A DNA stretch of 6,599 nt from an uncultured Lachnobacterium sp. (GCA_900548765.1 URLU01000125.1:1-6599), one strand, 5' to 3'. Shown: positions 1-5,369, numbered from the stretch's first letter. Numbers and translations: made by a program. The notes: a model not told the origin generated them from the letters alone.

Positions 1-532
1 TGCAGATTTTCTTTGCAGCTCTCCCATCATTTCCCAGCACCGCATCTGCATTTACCTGAACCAGTGCCCCCATGTTTCTAAGCTCACCGGCTATGTCAGG
101 GTCGTCACAGACACATTCGTATCTCTCGATATGAGCAATCACTGGTATGTAGCCCGCAAGCAGTGCCTCCTGAGTCATCTTCTTCATATATGAGTACTCG
201 CTCACATGGGAATACTCTGTGAGGATATATCTACTCTCTGCCAGAGTATGGCATCTGCCAGACCTGAAGCTGTCTATCATTTCTGAATCCACATGATACT
301 CTGTGCCAAGGTAAAGGGCTATGCCAAGCTTGTCTGCGTACTCCCTGAGCTTCATATACCGGCTCTCAATGGCTTCTGTCTCATAGGCAAACATCCCATG
401 TCTGCGGTGTGGTGTCAGTATTATTTTGTCTATGCCCTGTGATGCCGCTGTTTTAAGCATGCTCACCGACTCCTCCAGCGTCTTTGCGCCGTCATCCACA
501 CCATTTAAGAGATGGCAATGAATATCTATCAT
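1..532 (-). CDS. PHP-domain tyrosine-protein phosphatase, CpsB/CapC (YwqE) type, partial
   Basis: Reading the minus strand from an ATG at 532 gives 177 codons that stay open to the left edge, so the C-terminus is missing (family members are usually about 240-260 residues). The N-terminus MIDIHCHLLNGVDDGAK is close to the family hallmark MIDIHxHILPGxDDG. Candidate metal ligands are H5, H7, D14, H42 (in TPHRRHG), E106 and H134 (in PVIAHIERY); they fall almost where I recall them in the pneumococcal Cps4B metal site. The remaining expected Asp/His pair would lie beyond the edge. Such enzymes are metal-dependent phosphotyrosine phosphatases that act on capsule/exopolysaccharide tyrosine kinases in the cytoplasm. 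No capsule genes are in view, so the partner kinase is unknown. The start is supported by GGGGG at 542-546, nine bases upstream, and by a promoter 28 bases upstream. It is separated by 71 nt from the permease gene transcribed towards it on the same strand. Other PHP-family hydrolases are a less likely reading. Confidence 0.85.
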   Translation of the reverse strand, partial: MIDIHCHLLNGVDDGAKTLEESVSMLKTAASQGIDKIILTPHRRHGMFAYETEAIESRYMKLREYADKLGIALYLGTEYHVDSEMIDSFRSGRCHTLAESRYILTEYSHVSEYSYMKKMTQEALLAGYIPVIAHIERYECVCDDPDIAGELRNMGALVQVNADAVLGNDGRAAKKIC

Positions 533-559
533 GCAAGAGTACCCCCATTTTTATGTTTT

Positions 560-588
560 ATTATACTATATCGGCGGTTTGGGTGCAA
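560..588 (-). promoter_or_regulatory. Sigma-A type promoter for the PHP phosphatase gene
   Basis: On the minus strand TTGCAC (588-583) is followed by exactly 17 bases and then a perfect TATAAT (565-560). Transcription would start near 553, giving a leader of about 20 nt before the ATG at 532. The -35 hexamer matches the consensus only in its TTG, so strength is uncertain, but spacing and -10 are ideal. It suggests the phosphatase gene is transcribed independently of the upstream ABC operon. No rho-independent terminator is visible between the permease stop and this promoter, so readthrough from the operon is also possible. Confidence 0.65.
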
Positions 589-603
589 ATCTTTACATCT
601 GCT

Positions 604-1707
604 TCATGTTAACTGTTTATTCTTGTAGGTAAAAATCCCATTTATCAGACACGTCCCTGCAAGAAAAATGTTTATTAGTAATACAAGCCCCCATATAACA
701 CATATGTCATTAATAATTGTTGTCATTATCAAAAATACAGGCATTGAATCCACTATTACAGCCATAAAGCCTCCAAAAAACATCCTGATTAAAACAGGCA
801 TTCCCCAGAATGAGGCCGCTATAATCACCGCTCCAAATGTACTGTTCAAATGTGCAGAAACGCATAAGGTAATTGCACAAAGAGACAAAAAAGCCACAAA
901 ACCAAGCCCGATCTGTATCGCCAGATATTTGGAAAATGTGACAGCCTGTATTGTGCCATTTGCCATCATTATGCCATTTGTAGTTATCATGCCGGCTATA
1001 TTATTAAAGCCTTTTAGTCCATACACAATATCACACATTATAAGACTAAAAAAAGTAAGACATACAAAAATAACTATGGTAAAGCTAAAAGCTGCAAGCA
1101 GCTTGGCATAGACATCCTTACGTCTGCCCTCTTTTGTGCTAAGGAGCAGCGGCAGCATTTTGGTCTGGCTCTCATCTGCAAAGATTGTTGATACTCCACA
1201 AATAACCAGTATACTTCCCAAAACCAGTCCTAATTGAAGCATTTCCACAAACACAGTCCAGCCCTTTGTATATGCCAGATATGGACTTTGTCCTGTTTTT
1301 GCAGAGGCTTTAGCTAATTCAGTATCTGCAAAAGCATATTGTTCTGTAGGGAGCGCACCTTTCTCCCATGAGCCATTGGTAAAAAATCTGGTGACGAAAT
1401 CATTCAGGAAATTGCCATCCCTCCAACCCGGCATATTTTCTTCAAGCTTTGATGGCAGACCATATCTTTCAATAATCTGATTTACCTTCTCATCTGTAAG
1501 TTCACCCTCAAACTCTGCTGTAATCTGGCGGTTTATCCTGACTGCCTCATACCCGGAATAAGAGACTCCATCCACAACTGCAATCTCTCCTCCGACCTCT
1601 GCCAGACAAAAATATAAAGCAAGCAGTACAATGGCAGACAGCATTCCCATCCTAAATATTCTATTTTGAAAAAGCTTGTATAGCTCCATCTTATAAAGTC
1701 GCATCAT
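604..1707 (-). CDS. ABC-2 type transporter permease with large extracytoplasmic loop
   Basis: This 367-residue integral membrane protein is the likely permease of the ABC exporter whose ATPase is encoded just upstream. A first hydrophobic helix (residues about 18-37) is followed by a hydrophilic segment of roughly 115 residues (38-153), probably outside the membrane. Further helices lie at about 154-176, 202-228, 260-284, 289-312 and 333-357, with a hydrophobic stretch near 313-331. The sequence FADESQTKMLPLLLSTKEGR after the second helix resembles the conserved cytoplasmic loop of ABC-2 permeases that contacts the ATPase. The frame stays open for 23 codons further upstream, but I chose the ATG at 1707 because GGGGAGGAG sits a few bases ahead of it (1712-1720), while the longer start would add basic residues overlapping the ATPase gene. 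A second ATG follows immediately. It overlaps the ATPase gene by 17 nt, implying translational coupling. Substrate is unknown; export of peptides or other envelope-active compounds is an inference. Confidence 0.85.
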   Translation of the reverse strand: MMRLYKMELYKLFQNRIFRMGMLSAIVLLALYFCLAEVGGEIAVVDGVSYSGYEAVRINRQITAEFEGELTDEKVNQIIERYGLPSKLEENMPGWRDGNFLNDFVTRFFTNGSWEKGALPTEQYAFADTELAKASAKTGQSPYLAYTKGWTVFVEMLQLGLVLGSILVICGVSTIFADESQTKMLPLLLSTKEGRRKDVYAKLLAAFSFTIVIFVCLTFFSLIMCDIVYGLKGFNNIAGMITTNGIMMANGTIQAVTFSKYLAIQIGLGFVAFLSLCAITLCVSAHLNSTFGAVIIAASFWGMPVLIRMFFGGFMAVIVDSMPVFLIMTTIINDICVIWGLVLLINIFLAGTCLINGIFTYKNKQLT

Positions 1708-2581
1708 TTTTCTCCTCCCCCATCTGTGTATGATAGAGATATGCATCTTCCAAAGAAATCTCCACATTTTTTGCATCTTCTACAGGCTGTCTCCTTGATA
1801 TGATTCTGAGCATGATGTTTTCCCCGGCACTTCTCATGTTGCTCACAATAAACTCTGAGCTCAACCTGCCTGCTTCTCTTTCAGAAACTGTGCATTCCCA
1901 GACACAGCCCTCCACCTGGTCTCTGACCTCCTGTTCAGTACCCTCCTTGATAATCCGGCCTTCTTTCATAATCAGAATATGGTCTGCAATATAGTCTACA
2001 TCAGTCACAATATGAGTGGACAAAATCACTATCCTGTTTTTTCCAAGAGAGCTAATCACATTTCTGAAACGCACCCTTTCCTTGGGGTCAAGTCCTGCTG
2101 TCGGCTCGTCTAAAATAAGGATTTGTGGGTCATTCAAAAGAGCCTGTGCTATCCCTATTCTTCGTATCATTCCACCAGAAAATGTCTTTAACTTTTTCTT
2201 TTTTACGGACTTAAGCTCCACCATGTCCAAAAGTTCATCAATACGGCTTTCTGCAAATTCCTGTGGCAGTGCCTTGAGGGCTGCCATATATCTAAGAAAC
2301 CTCTCTGCTGTAAAATCACCATAATATCCAAAATCCTGTGGAAGATAGCCCAAAAGATTTCTATAGTCTGCTCCAAGGCTTGCGATTTCTATTTCATCAC
2401 AGCATATTTTCCCTGAAGTAGGCTTTAAGACTCCACATACAAGCCTCATAAGAGTTGTTTTTCCTGCTCCATTTTCTCCCAACAAGCCATATACTCCATT
2501 TGTGAAGCTGTAGTTTACGCTTTTGACCGCTTCCTTGTCTTTGAAATTTTTCTGAACATTGATTAGCTTTAATTCATGCAT
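1691..2581 (-). CDS. ABC transporter ATP-binding protein (ABC-2 exporter subfamily)
   Basis: This 296-residue cytoplasmic ATPase would power the permease encoded immediately downstream. All core motifs are intact: Walker A GENGAGKTT (35-43), Q-loop glutamine at 82 (YLPQ), signature FSGGM (134-138), Walker B ILILDEP (154-160) with catalytic E159, D-loop AGLD (162-165) and switch histidine H190 (STHI). A C-terminal extension of about 70 residues (about 225-296) including SLEDAYLYH is typical of drug/peptide exporters of the BcrA/NatA kind. The start at 2581 is preceded by GGGAG with a 7-nt gap. The gene overlaps the membrane-protein gene upstream by 13 nt and the permease gene downstream by 17 nt, so it is the third gene of a tightly coupled operon. 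Function as an ABC-2 ATPase is secure; the transported substrate is not visible. Confidence 0.95.
   Translation of the reverse strand: MHELKLINVQKNFKDKEAVKSVNYSFTNGVYGLLGENGAGKTTLMRLVCGVLKPTSGKICCDEIEIASLGADYRNLLGYLPQDFGYYGDFTAERFLRYMAALKALPQEFAESRIDELLDMVELKSVKKKKLKTFSGGMIRRIGIAQALLNDPQILILDEPTAGLDPKERVRFRNVISSLGKNRIVILSTHIVTDVDYIADHILIMKEGRIIKEGTEQEVRDQVEGCVWECTVSEREAGRLSSEFIVSNMRSAGENIMLRIISRRQPVEDAKNVEISLEDAYLYHTQMGEEKNDATL
1711..1720 (-). promoter_or_regulatory. Ribosome binding site deciding the permease start
   Basis: The minus-strand sequence GGGGAGGAGA ends three bases before the ATG at 1707, with the GGAGG core at a normal distance. It lies inside the last codons of the ATPase gene. 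It argues for the 367-residue permease rather than the 390-residue frame that opens at 1776. Confidence 0.75.
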
Positions 2582-3339
2582 AGGACTTCTCCCTTCTCAA
2601 TTTTTCCGAACAGCCTCTTAACCTGAAATACAAATAATACCACTGCCAAAACGAATGCCCCTCCCCACAGGCAGATGGCAGTTTCAGTGAGAGCATTCGG
2701 TATTTCGGTCACTATCACATAAGCTATTGACAAAAGAATAGCCGTGACAGCAAACATGGCTGGACTTTTTTCTTTGATTTCAAGAGACAAAATCCCCAAT
2801 GCTGCAACGCATGACAAAAGGTATGGTGTCACTATATAAAGCCCTGCCTGCATCATCCCGATTCTCCACTGATAGTTGAGACAGCCAGTCAGTAGAAAAA
2901 GCACCATGACATTTATTCCCCCTGACAAAACCAGTCCTGCCGCTACACACTGCTTTGTGCTAAAATAACAGCTTGCTCCCAGCTCTGCCATTTTTCCAAA
3001 AAACATCCTATCTATTATCCCAATAGATGCCAGACTTAGAATTCCTGCACAAGCCATGCATATGGCAAGCATATCTCTCTGCCCTACTCCCATATGCTGT
3101 AATACCAGAATAAAAATTATTCCCAGACAAATAACAACACTATACGCTGCAAAAAACGTTTTATCTACATAATAAAACTGCTGTAACAGAATATTTTTTA
3201 CAGGCATAGGCTCTCTCCGTGGCTTTTCCGTCTCCTCAAGTACTGCAATATATGTTTCATGCTTTCTCATCTCATCAATATGAATTTGTTCGTCAGCCTT
3301 GACAAAAAGGTCTTTTATCTTTTCATCTCTCATATTCAT
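2569..3339 (-). CDS. Six-helix membrane protein between sigma factor and ABC genes; candidate anti-sigma factor or sensor
   Basis: This 256-residue protein is not one I can name. It begins with a charged, presumably cytoplasmic segment of about 60 residues rich in Asp, Glu, Lys and Arg (for example DEKIKDLF and HIDEMRKHET). Six hydrophobic helices follow at about 62-84, 89-110, 131-154, 164-187, 193-211 and 219-241, then a short basic tail. The position directly after an ECF sigma gene, with a 17-nt overlap, is where anti-sigma factors are usually encoded. A cytoplasmic N-terminal domain joined to a membrane domain fits that role. However, there is no HxxxCxxC zinc-binding anti-sigma motif, so the assignment is from context only. 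It could instead be an accessory membrane subunit of the ABC exporter. Two starts are possible: ATG at 3339 (AAAGGAG, 8-nt gap) or ATG two codons later at 3333 (GGAG, 7-nt gap). Confidence 0.8.
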   Translation of the reverse strand: MNMRDEKIKDLFVKADEQIHIDEMRKHETYIAVLEETEKPRREPMPVKNILLQQFYYVDKTFFAAYSVVICLGIIFILVLQHMGVGQRDMLAICMACAGILSLASIGIIDRMFFGKMAELGASCYFSTKQCVAAGLVLSGGINVMVLFLLTGCLNYQWRIGMMQAGLYIVTPYLLSCVAALGILSLEIKEKSPAMFAVTAILLSIAYVIVTEIPNALTETAICLWGGAFVLAVVLFVFQVKRLFGKIEKGEVLCMN

Positions 3340-3853
3340 TCTCCATTCTCCTTTTTAATTGACTGATTCCCAGCCGATACCTTGATTTTACGGTCGATAA
3401 GCTGCATCCCATGATTTTAGCTATGTCTTTAAATCGCATTTCTTCGTAGGTACGCAGAATAACAACCTCTCTTATATCCTCTGAGAGTTCTTTTAACAGA
3501 TTCTTCAAATAAACTGCATCCTCAGTCTCAGCCATTCGGTCTGTGCGGGTCTGGTGCTTATCAAGTTCTTCCCAGTCTGTGGCTACAGCTTTCTGGCTTT
3601 TGTTCCGGAAATAATCAAAGCATAGGTTTCTTGCAATAGTCAGCAGATAGCCTTTGAGATTATTATGCTTATACGAGCTTCCATATTTCATAAATTTAAG
3701 AAAGGTCTCCTGAGTAATGTCATAAGCATCTGCCTCTATCTGAACCATATACAGGCAAAAGCGATATATGTCCTCGTAATATCGCTCAATGATAATACCT
3801 GCTGCTTCCTTATCTCCGCTATGCAATTTTTGAATTAGTTTACTGTCCTTCAT
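3323..3853 (-). CDS. RNA polymerase sigma-70 factor, ECF subfamily
   Basis: This 176-residue protein has the two-domain ECF layout. Region 2 lies at about residues 15-85: YYEDIYRFCLYMV, then DAYDITQETFLKF (43-55), the conserved core-binding and -10 recognition segment, then GYLLTIARNLCFDYFRN (68-84). A short linker (about 85-115) leads to region 4 at about 118-170, with the helix-turn-helix FKDIAKIMGCSLSTVKSRYR (141-160) for -35 recognition. It would direct RNA polymerase to a small regulon, probably including its own operon. The ATG at 3853 has GGAG with an 8-nt gap. It is the first gene of a four-gene overlapping operon with a membrane protein and an ABC exporter, suggesting a response to envelope stress or an antimicrobial compound. 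ECF identity is secure; the ECF subgroup and inducer cannot be read from the sequence. Confidence 0.95.
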   Translation of the reverse strand: MKDSKLIQKLHSGDKEAAGIIIERYYEDIYRFCLYMVQIEADAYDITQETFLKFMKYGSSYKHNNLKGYLLTIARNLCFDYFRNKSQKAVATDWEELDKHQTRTDRMAETEDAVYLKNLLKELSEDIREVVILRTYEEMRFKDIAKIMGCSLSTVKSRYRLGISQLKRRMENEYER

Positions 3854-3885
3854 AGCGGTTTCTCCAATCGTAAAACGTCTTACAT

Positions 3886-3919
3886 ATTATATAACCATAT
3901 CAGGGGCAAAAAGGTTCAC
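3886..3919 (-). promoter_or_regulatory. Putative promoter region of the sigma/ABC operon
   Basis: Upstream of the sigma gene the minus strand carries a perfect TATAAT (3891-3886) about 32 bases before the ATG, without a convincing TTGACA-type -35 at the right distance. It also carries TGAACCTTTTTG (3919-3908), which resembles the GAAC-containing -35 element of many ECF promoters and would permit autoregulation. The spacing between the two (22 bases) is too long for them to form one promoter, and no CGTC-like -10 follows the ECF-like box at 16-17 bases. A promoter here is very likely; which sigma factor uses it is open. Confidence 0.45.
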
Positions 3920-4118
3920 TGAATATATAAAAAAGGCTGCCCTTTCGGGCAACCTTTTGTCTTTCCAAACGTTTTGCAACATCTATTTCCAATCCATCGA
4001 ATCTTAATTCTGTTCTTGCATTTTCTACCACCTGAAATGCCTTCGTTCCTGTGCTGACATAAAAAACTATATGGTTTAGTATTTCTTCCTCGCTGTCTTC
4101 AAATGTCAGTATTAACAT
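3900..4118 (-). pseudogene. Possible remnant of a winged-helix (OmpR-type) regulator, running through a terminator
   Basis: After the XRE gene ends, the minus strand stays open to a TGA at 3900. From an internal ATG at 4118 it encodes 72 residues. The segment MLILTFEDSEEEILNHIVFY and later ELRFDGLEIDVAKR look like genuine protein. The FDGLEIDVAKR part resembles the N-terminal beta-strand lead-in of OmpR-family winged-helix DNA-binding domains (as in GLEIDxxKRxV). The rest of such a domain, including the recognition helix, is absent. The last 20 or so codons run through a rho-independent terminator and then end. There is no good ribosome binding site for the ATG at 4118 (GAGGT lies 14 bases away). 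The frame is also open upstream into the end of the XRE gene (to an ATG at 4295), in an overlapping frame. I read it as a truncated gene fragment; a small uncharacterised protein is possible. The family resemblance is from memory and weak. Confidence 0.35.
3929..3958 (-). terminator. Rho-independent terminator downstream of the XRE-membrane gene
   Basis: On the minus strand the stem AAAAGG-T-TGCCC, loop GAAA, GGGCA-G-CCTTTT forms 11 pairs with one internal mismatch (plus-strand arms 3931-3942 and 3947-3958). It ends in a run of six T (3934-3929). The GAAA loop is of the stabilising GNRA class. It would end transcripts from the XRE gene and isolate the sigma operon. The opposite strand also has a short T tract, but no gene reads into it from that side. 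Confidence 0.85.
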
Positions 4119-4204
4119 TTTCTCATATATGTACCTCACACTAACATTTTTCAAATAACGTTTAACTTCTGAACCTTGAATTTTCAAGCGACTCAGAAAA
4201 TAGC

Positions 4205-5023
4205 CTATCTTACAAAACCTTTTTTTCGTGCATAATCTCCAATTATAAAAGCAACTGATACTATCAACAGGATAAATACGGATAATATATCCCAAACATC
4301 AATCACAGGTTCTCCAATTAATTTTGATAATGTAATATTTATCAAAAGTGTGAACGGAATTGCAAACAAAAATGTAATTCCTGTTGCCAACAGTTTTCGT
4401 TCCTTGAGTCGATAATACAGAATATAAATTATCCACAAAAAAACTAGTGTATAAATGGACATAATCGCACCAATGTTGAATACTTCATTGACTTTTATCA
4501 AAATACTTAATATGTACATAAATGGTAAAATGAGAATACTAATGGCAACCATCGCTACCAAAACACCTTTTTTCCCTAACAATATAACAGGAAAAGATGC
4601 TATCCATGTAATCAAAATAGAACTAAGTGTAATAAGTGACCATGTAAGGGTGCCCGAAATAGCAACATCACATATACAACATACTAGAATACCAATAACC
4701 ATGGTAATTGTATATATTATTGATATTATAGTATTCTTGTTCATATTATTCTCATCTTTTCGTTTTAATTCAATGAGATTTTCGCTGACTTTTTCTTCGT
4801 AATTATTCATTTCTATCCTCTCCCCACTTAATAGTTCATTGACCGTAACATCTAAGATATTGCAAAGTTCCAACATGATAGATGAATCGGGCATACATTT
4901 TCCTGTCTCCCATTTGGAAACAGCTCTGTCAGTGATGTTTAATTTTTCTGCTAATTGTGCTTGTGTCAGACCTTTTTCTTTTCTGCAACTAGCAATAAAC
5001 TTTCCTGTATCAATTTGATTCAT
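4205..5023 (-). CDS. XRE-family helix-turn-helix regulator with six-helix membrane domain
   Basis: This 272-residue protein joins a DNA-binding domain to a membrane domain. Residues 7-66 form a Cro/CI-type helix-turn-helix: LTQAQLAEKLNITDRAVSKW (19-38) contains both helices, followed by the usual NILDVTVNELLSGE (55-68). A charged linker (about 69-96) leads to hydrophobic helices at about 97-121, 124-148, 151-177, 181-204, 210-231 and 241-263, and the protein ends in a basic tail (RKKGFVR). This architecture is frequent in Clostridia and suggests a membrane-tethered one-component regulator, though its ligand and targets are unknown. The start at 5023 is well supported by AAAGGAGG (5040-5033) with a 9-nt gap. 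A near-perfect palindrome about 42 bases upstream of the start may be its own operator. Base composition is visibly AT-rich compared with gdhA. It is transcribed alone and is followed by a terminator at 3929-3958. Confidence 0.9.
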   Translation of the reverse strand: MNQIDTGKFIASCRKEKGLTQAQLAEKLNITDRAVSKWETGKCMPDSSIMLELCNILDVTVNELLSGERIEMNNYEEKVSENLIELKRKDENNMNKNTIISIIYTITMVIGILVCCICDVAISGTLTWSLITLSSILITWIASFPVILLGKKGVLVAMVAISILILPFMYILSILIKVNEVFNIGAIMSIYTLVFLWIIYILYYRLKERKLLATGITFLFAIPFTLLINITLSKLIGEPVIDVWDILSVFILLIVSVAFIIGDYARKKGFVR

Positions 5024-5032
5024 TACAATATG

Positions 5033-5040
5033 CCTCCTTT
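5033..5040 (-). promoter_or_regulatory. Strong ribosome binding site of the XRE-membrane gene
   Basis: The minus strand reads AAAGGAGG nine bases before the ATG at 5023, a full match to the anti-Shine-Dalgarno complement. It fixes the start of the regulator and points to efficient translation. Confidence 0.85.
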
Positions 5041-5064
5041 CACGCTACACTTTACAATTTTTAT

Positions 5065-5084
5065 CAGTTTTTGTACACAAACTG
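5065..5084 (+). promoter_or_regulatory. Palindromic candidate operator upstream of the XRE gene
   Basis: CAGTTTTTGTACACAAACTG is a 20-bp inverted repeat with nine of ten base pairs complementary (only 5071/5078 mismatch), centred between 5074 and 5075. Its size and dyad symmetry suit a dimeric helix-turn-helix repressor such as the XRE protein encoded 42 bases downstream. Autoregulation is an inference from position. The site is strand-symmetric, so the plus sign is nominal. Confidence 0.5.
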
Positions 5085-5091
5085 TAAGTGG

Positions 5092-5140
5092 AATTATCAA
5101 ACTCAACCATATGTTGGGAGAGGTATTATATTTGATAATT
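5092..5140 (+). repeat. Widely spaced 10-bp inverted repeat flanking a -10-like sequence
   Basis: AATTATCAAA (5092-5101) and TTTGATAATT (5131-5140) are perfect reverse complements separated by 29 bases. Between them lie a smaller CAAC/GTTG dyad (5104-5116) and a minus-strand TATAAT (5130-5125) with no clear -35. It could be a paired operator or an RNA stem in the leader of the XRE gene. In such AT-rich sequence chance occurrence is not excluded. Confidence 0.4.
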
Positions 5141-5148
5141 ACACTCAT

Positions 5149-5161
5149 ATTCAGCCTGAAT
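5149..5161 (+). repeat. Short perfect palindrome ATTCAG-C-CTGAAT
   Basis: The 13-bp sequence has two perfectly complementary 6-bp arms around one central base. It lies in the long leader region between the promoter at 5282-5311 and the XRE gene. It has no assigned function and may be a protein-binding half of this regulatory block. Confidence 0.3.
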
Positions 5162-5221
5162 CATCTTGATAAGCACAGGATGGAAATGCTTCAAAAGCAT
5201 CCAAAATCAGTAAAAATAAAT

Positions 5222-5263
5222 GTATACCACCTGTATATAACTTGTGTACCACGTGTATATAAC
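5222..5263 (+). repeat. Tandem 20-bp direct repeat with 22-bp period
   Basis: GTATACCACCTGTATATAAC (5222-5241) and GTGTACCACGTGTATATAAC (5244-5263) agree at 18 of 20 positions and start 22 bases apart, about two helical turns, so bound proteins would sit on the same DNA face. They lie just downstream of the minus-strand promoter at 5282-5311, at roughly +12 to +53. Two copies spaced like this resemble tandem activator or repressor sites, for instance the roughly 21-bp spaced repeats used by LytTR-type regulators, although the motif itself does not match any site I know. Confidence 0.6.
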
Positions 5264-5281
5264 GACCTCAAAACAACGTAA

Positions 5282-5311
5282 ATTATCTTCTATTTATGAA
5301 TATTCTGACAA
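5282..5311 (-). promoter_or_regulatory. Sigma-A type promoter upstream of the XRE-membrane gene
   Basis: The minus strand has TTGTCA (5311-5306), an 18-base spacer, and GATAAT (5287-5282); each hexamer matches consensus at five of six positions. Transcription would begin near 5275, leaving a leader of about 250 nt before the XRE start at 5023. It lies after the gdhA terminator, so it would drive a separate transcript. A more proximal promoter near 5125-5130 is also possible. Confidence 0.55.
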
Positions 5312-5331
5312 TTCGCATGTCTTATCAATAC

Positions 5332-5369
5332 ATAAAGAAAAGCCCCATAAACACTGAGTTTACAGGACT
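5332..5369 (-). terminator. Rho-independent terminator of gdhA
   Basis: The minus-strand sequence AGTCCTGTAAAC, a five-base loop, then GTTTATGGGGCT forms a 12-pair stem including several G-T (G-U in RNA) wobble pairs (plus-strand arms 5341-5352 and 5358-5369). TTTTCTTTATG follows. It lies 35 bases past the gdhA stop codon, so it ends the gdhA transcript. Confidence 0.85.

Noticed and set aside
668..1111. Plus-strand open frame of 147 codons
   Set aside because: It lies antisense within the permease gene, and its Ile/Thr/Pro-rich composition mirrors the hydrophobic codons of the real gene. No good ribosome binding site was seen.
1708..1776. A longer permease start adding 23 residues from the ATG at 1776
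   Set aside because: The extension overlaps the ATPase gene by 86 nt and is basic and aromatic-rich, unlike the family, whereas a strong GGGGAGGAG precedes the ATG at 1707.
1800..2324. Two plus-strand open frames of 64 and 102 codons
   Set aside because: Both are antisense to the ABC ATPase gene, whose motifs are intact, and neither resembles a known protein.
4175..4188. Inverted repeat CTTGAA-TT-TTCAAG after the XRE gene
   Set aside because: It is a short AT-rich dyad with no T tract and no adjacent promoter or gene start, so it is probably coincidental.
4455..4802. Plus-strand open frame of 115 codons
   Set aside because: It is antisense to the membrane domain of the XRE protein and its residues are what the reverse of hydrophobic codons produces.
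5222..5263. Possible CRISPR repeats
   Set aside because: There are only two copies, 20 bp each with a 2-bp gap, no spacers and no cas genes.
5200..5263. Possible leader peptide on the minus strand starting at a GTG within the tandem repeat
   Set aside because: The frame is open for about 30 codons after a GAGGT, but the start is a GTG, the spacing is loose and the peptide has no runs of regulatory codons. It is not distinguishable from chance.
4955..5281. Plus-strand open frame of 108 codons covering the regulatory block
   Set aside because: It starts antisense inside the XRE gene, crosses its ribosome binding site, the dyad and the tandem repeats, and resembles no known family.
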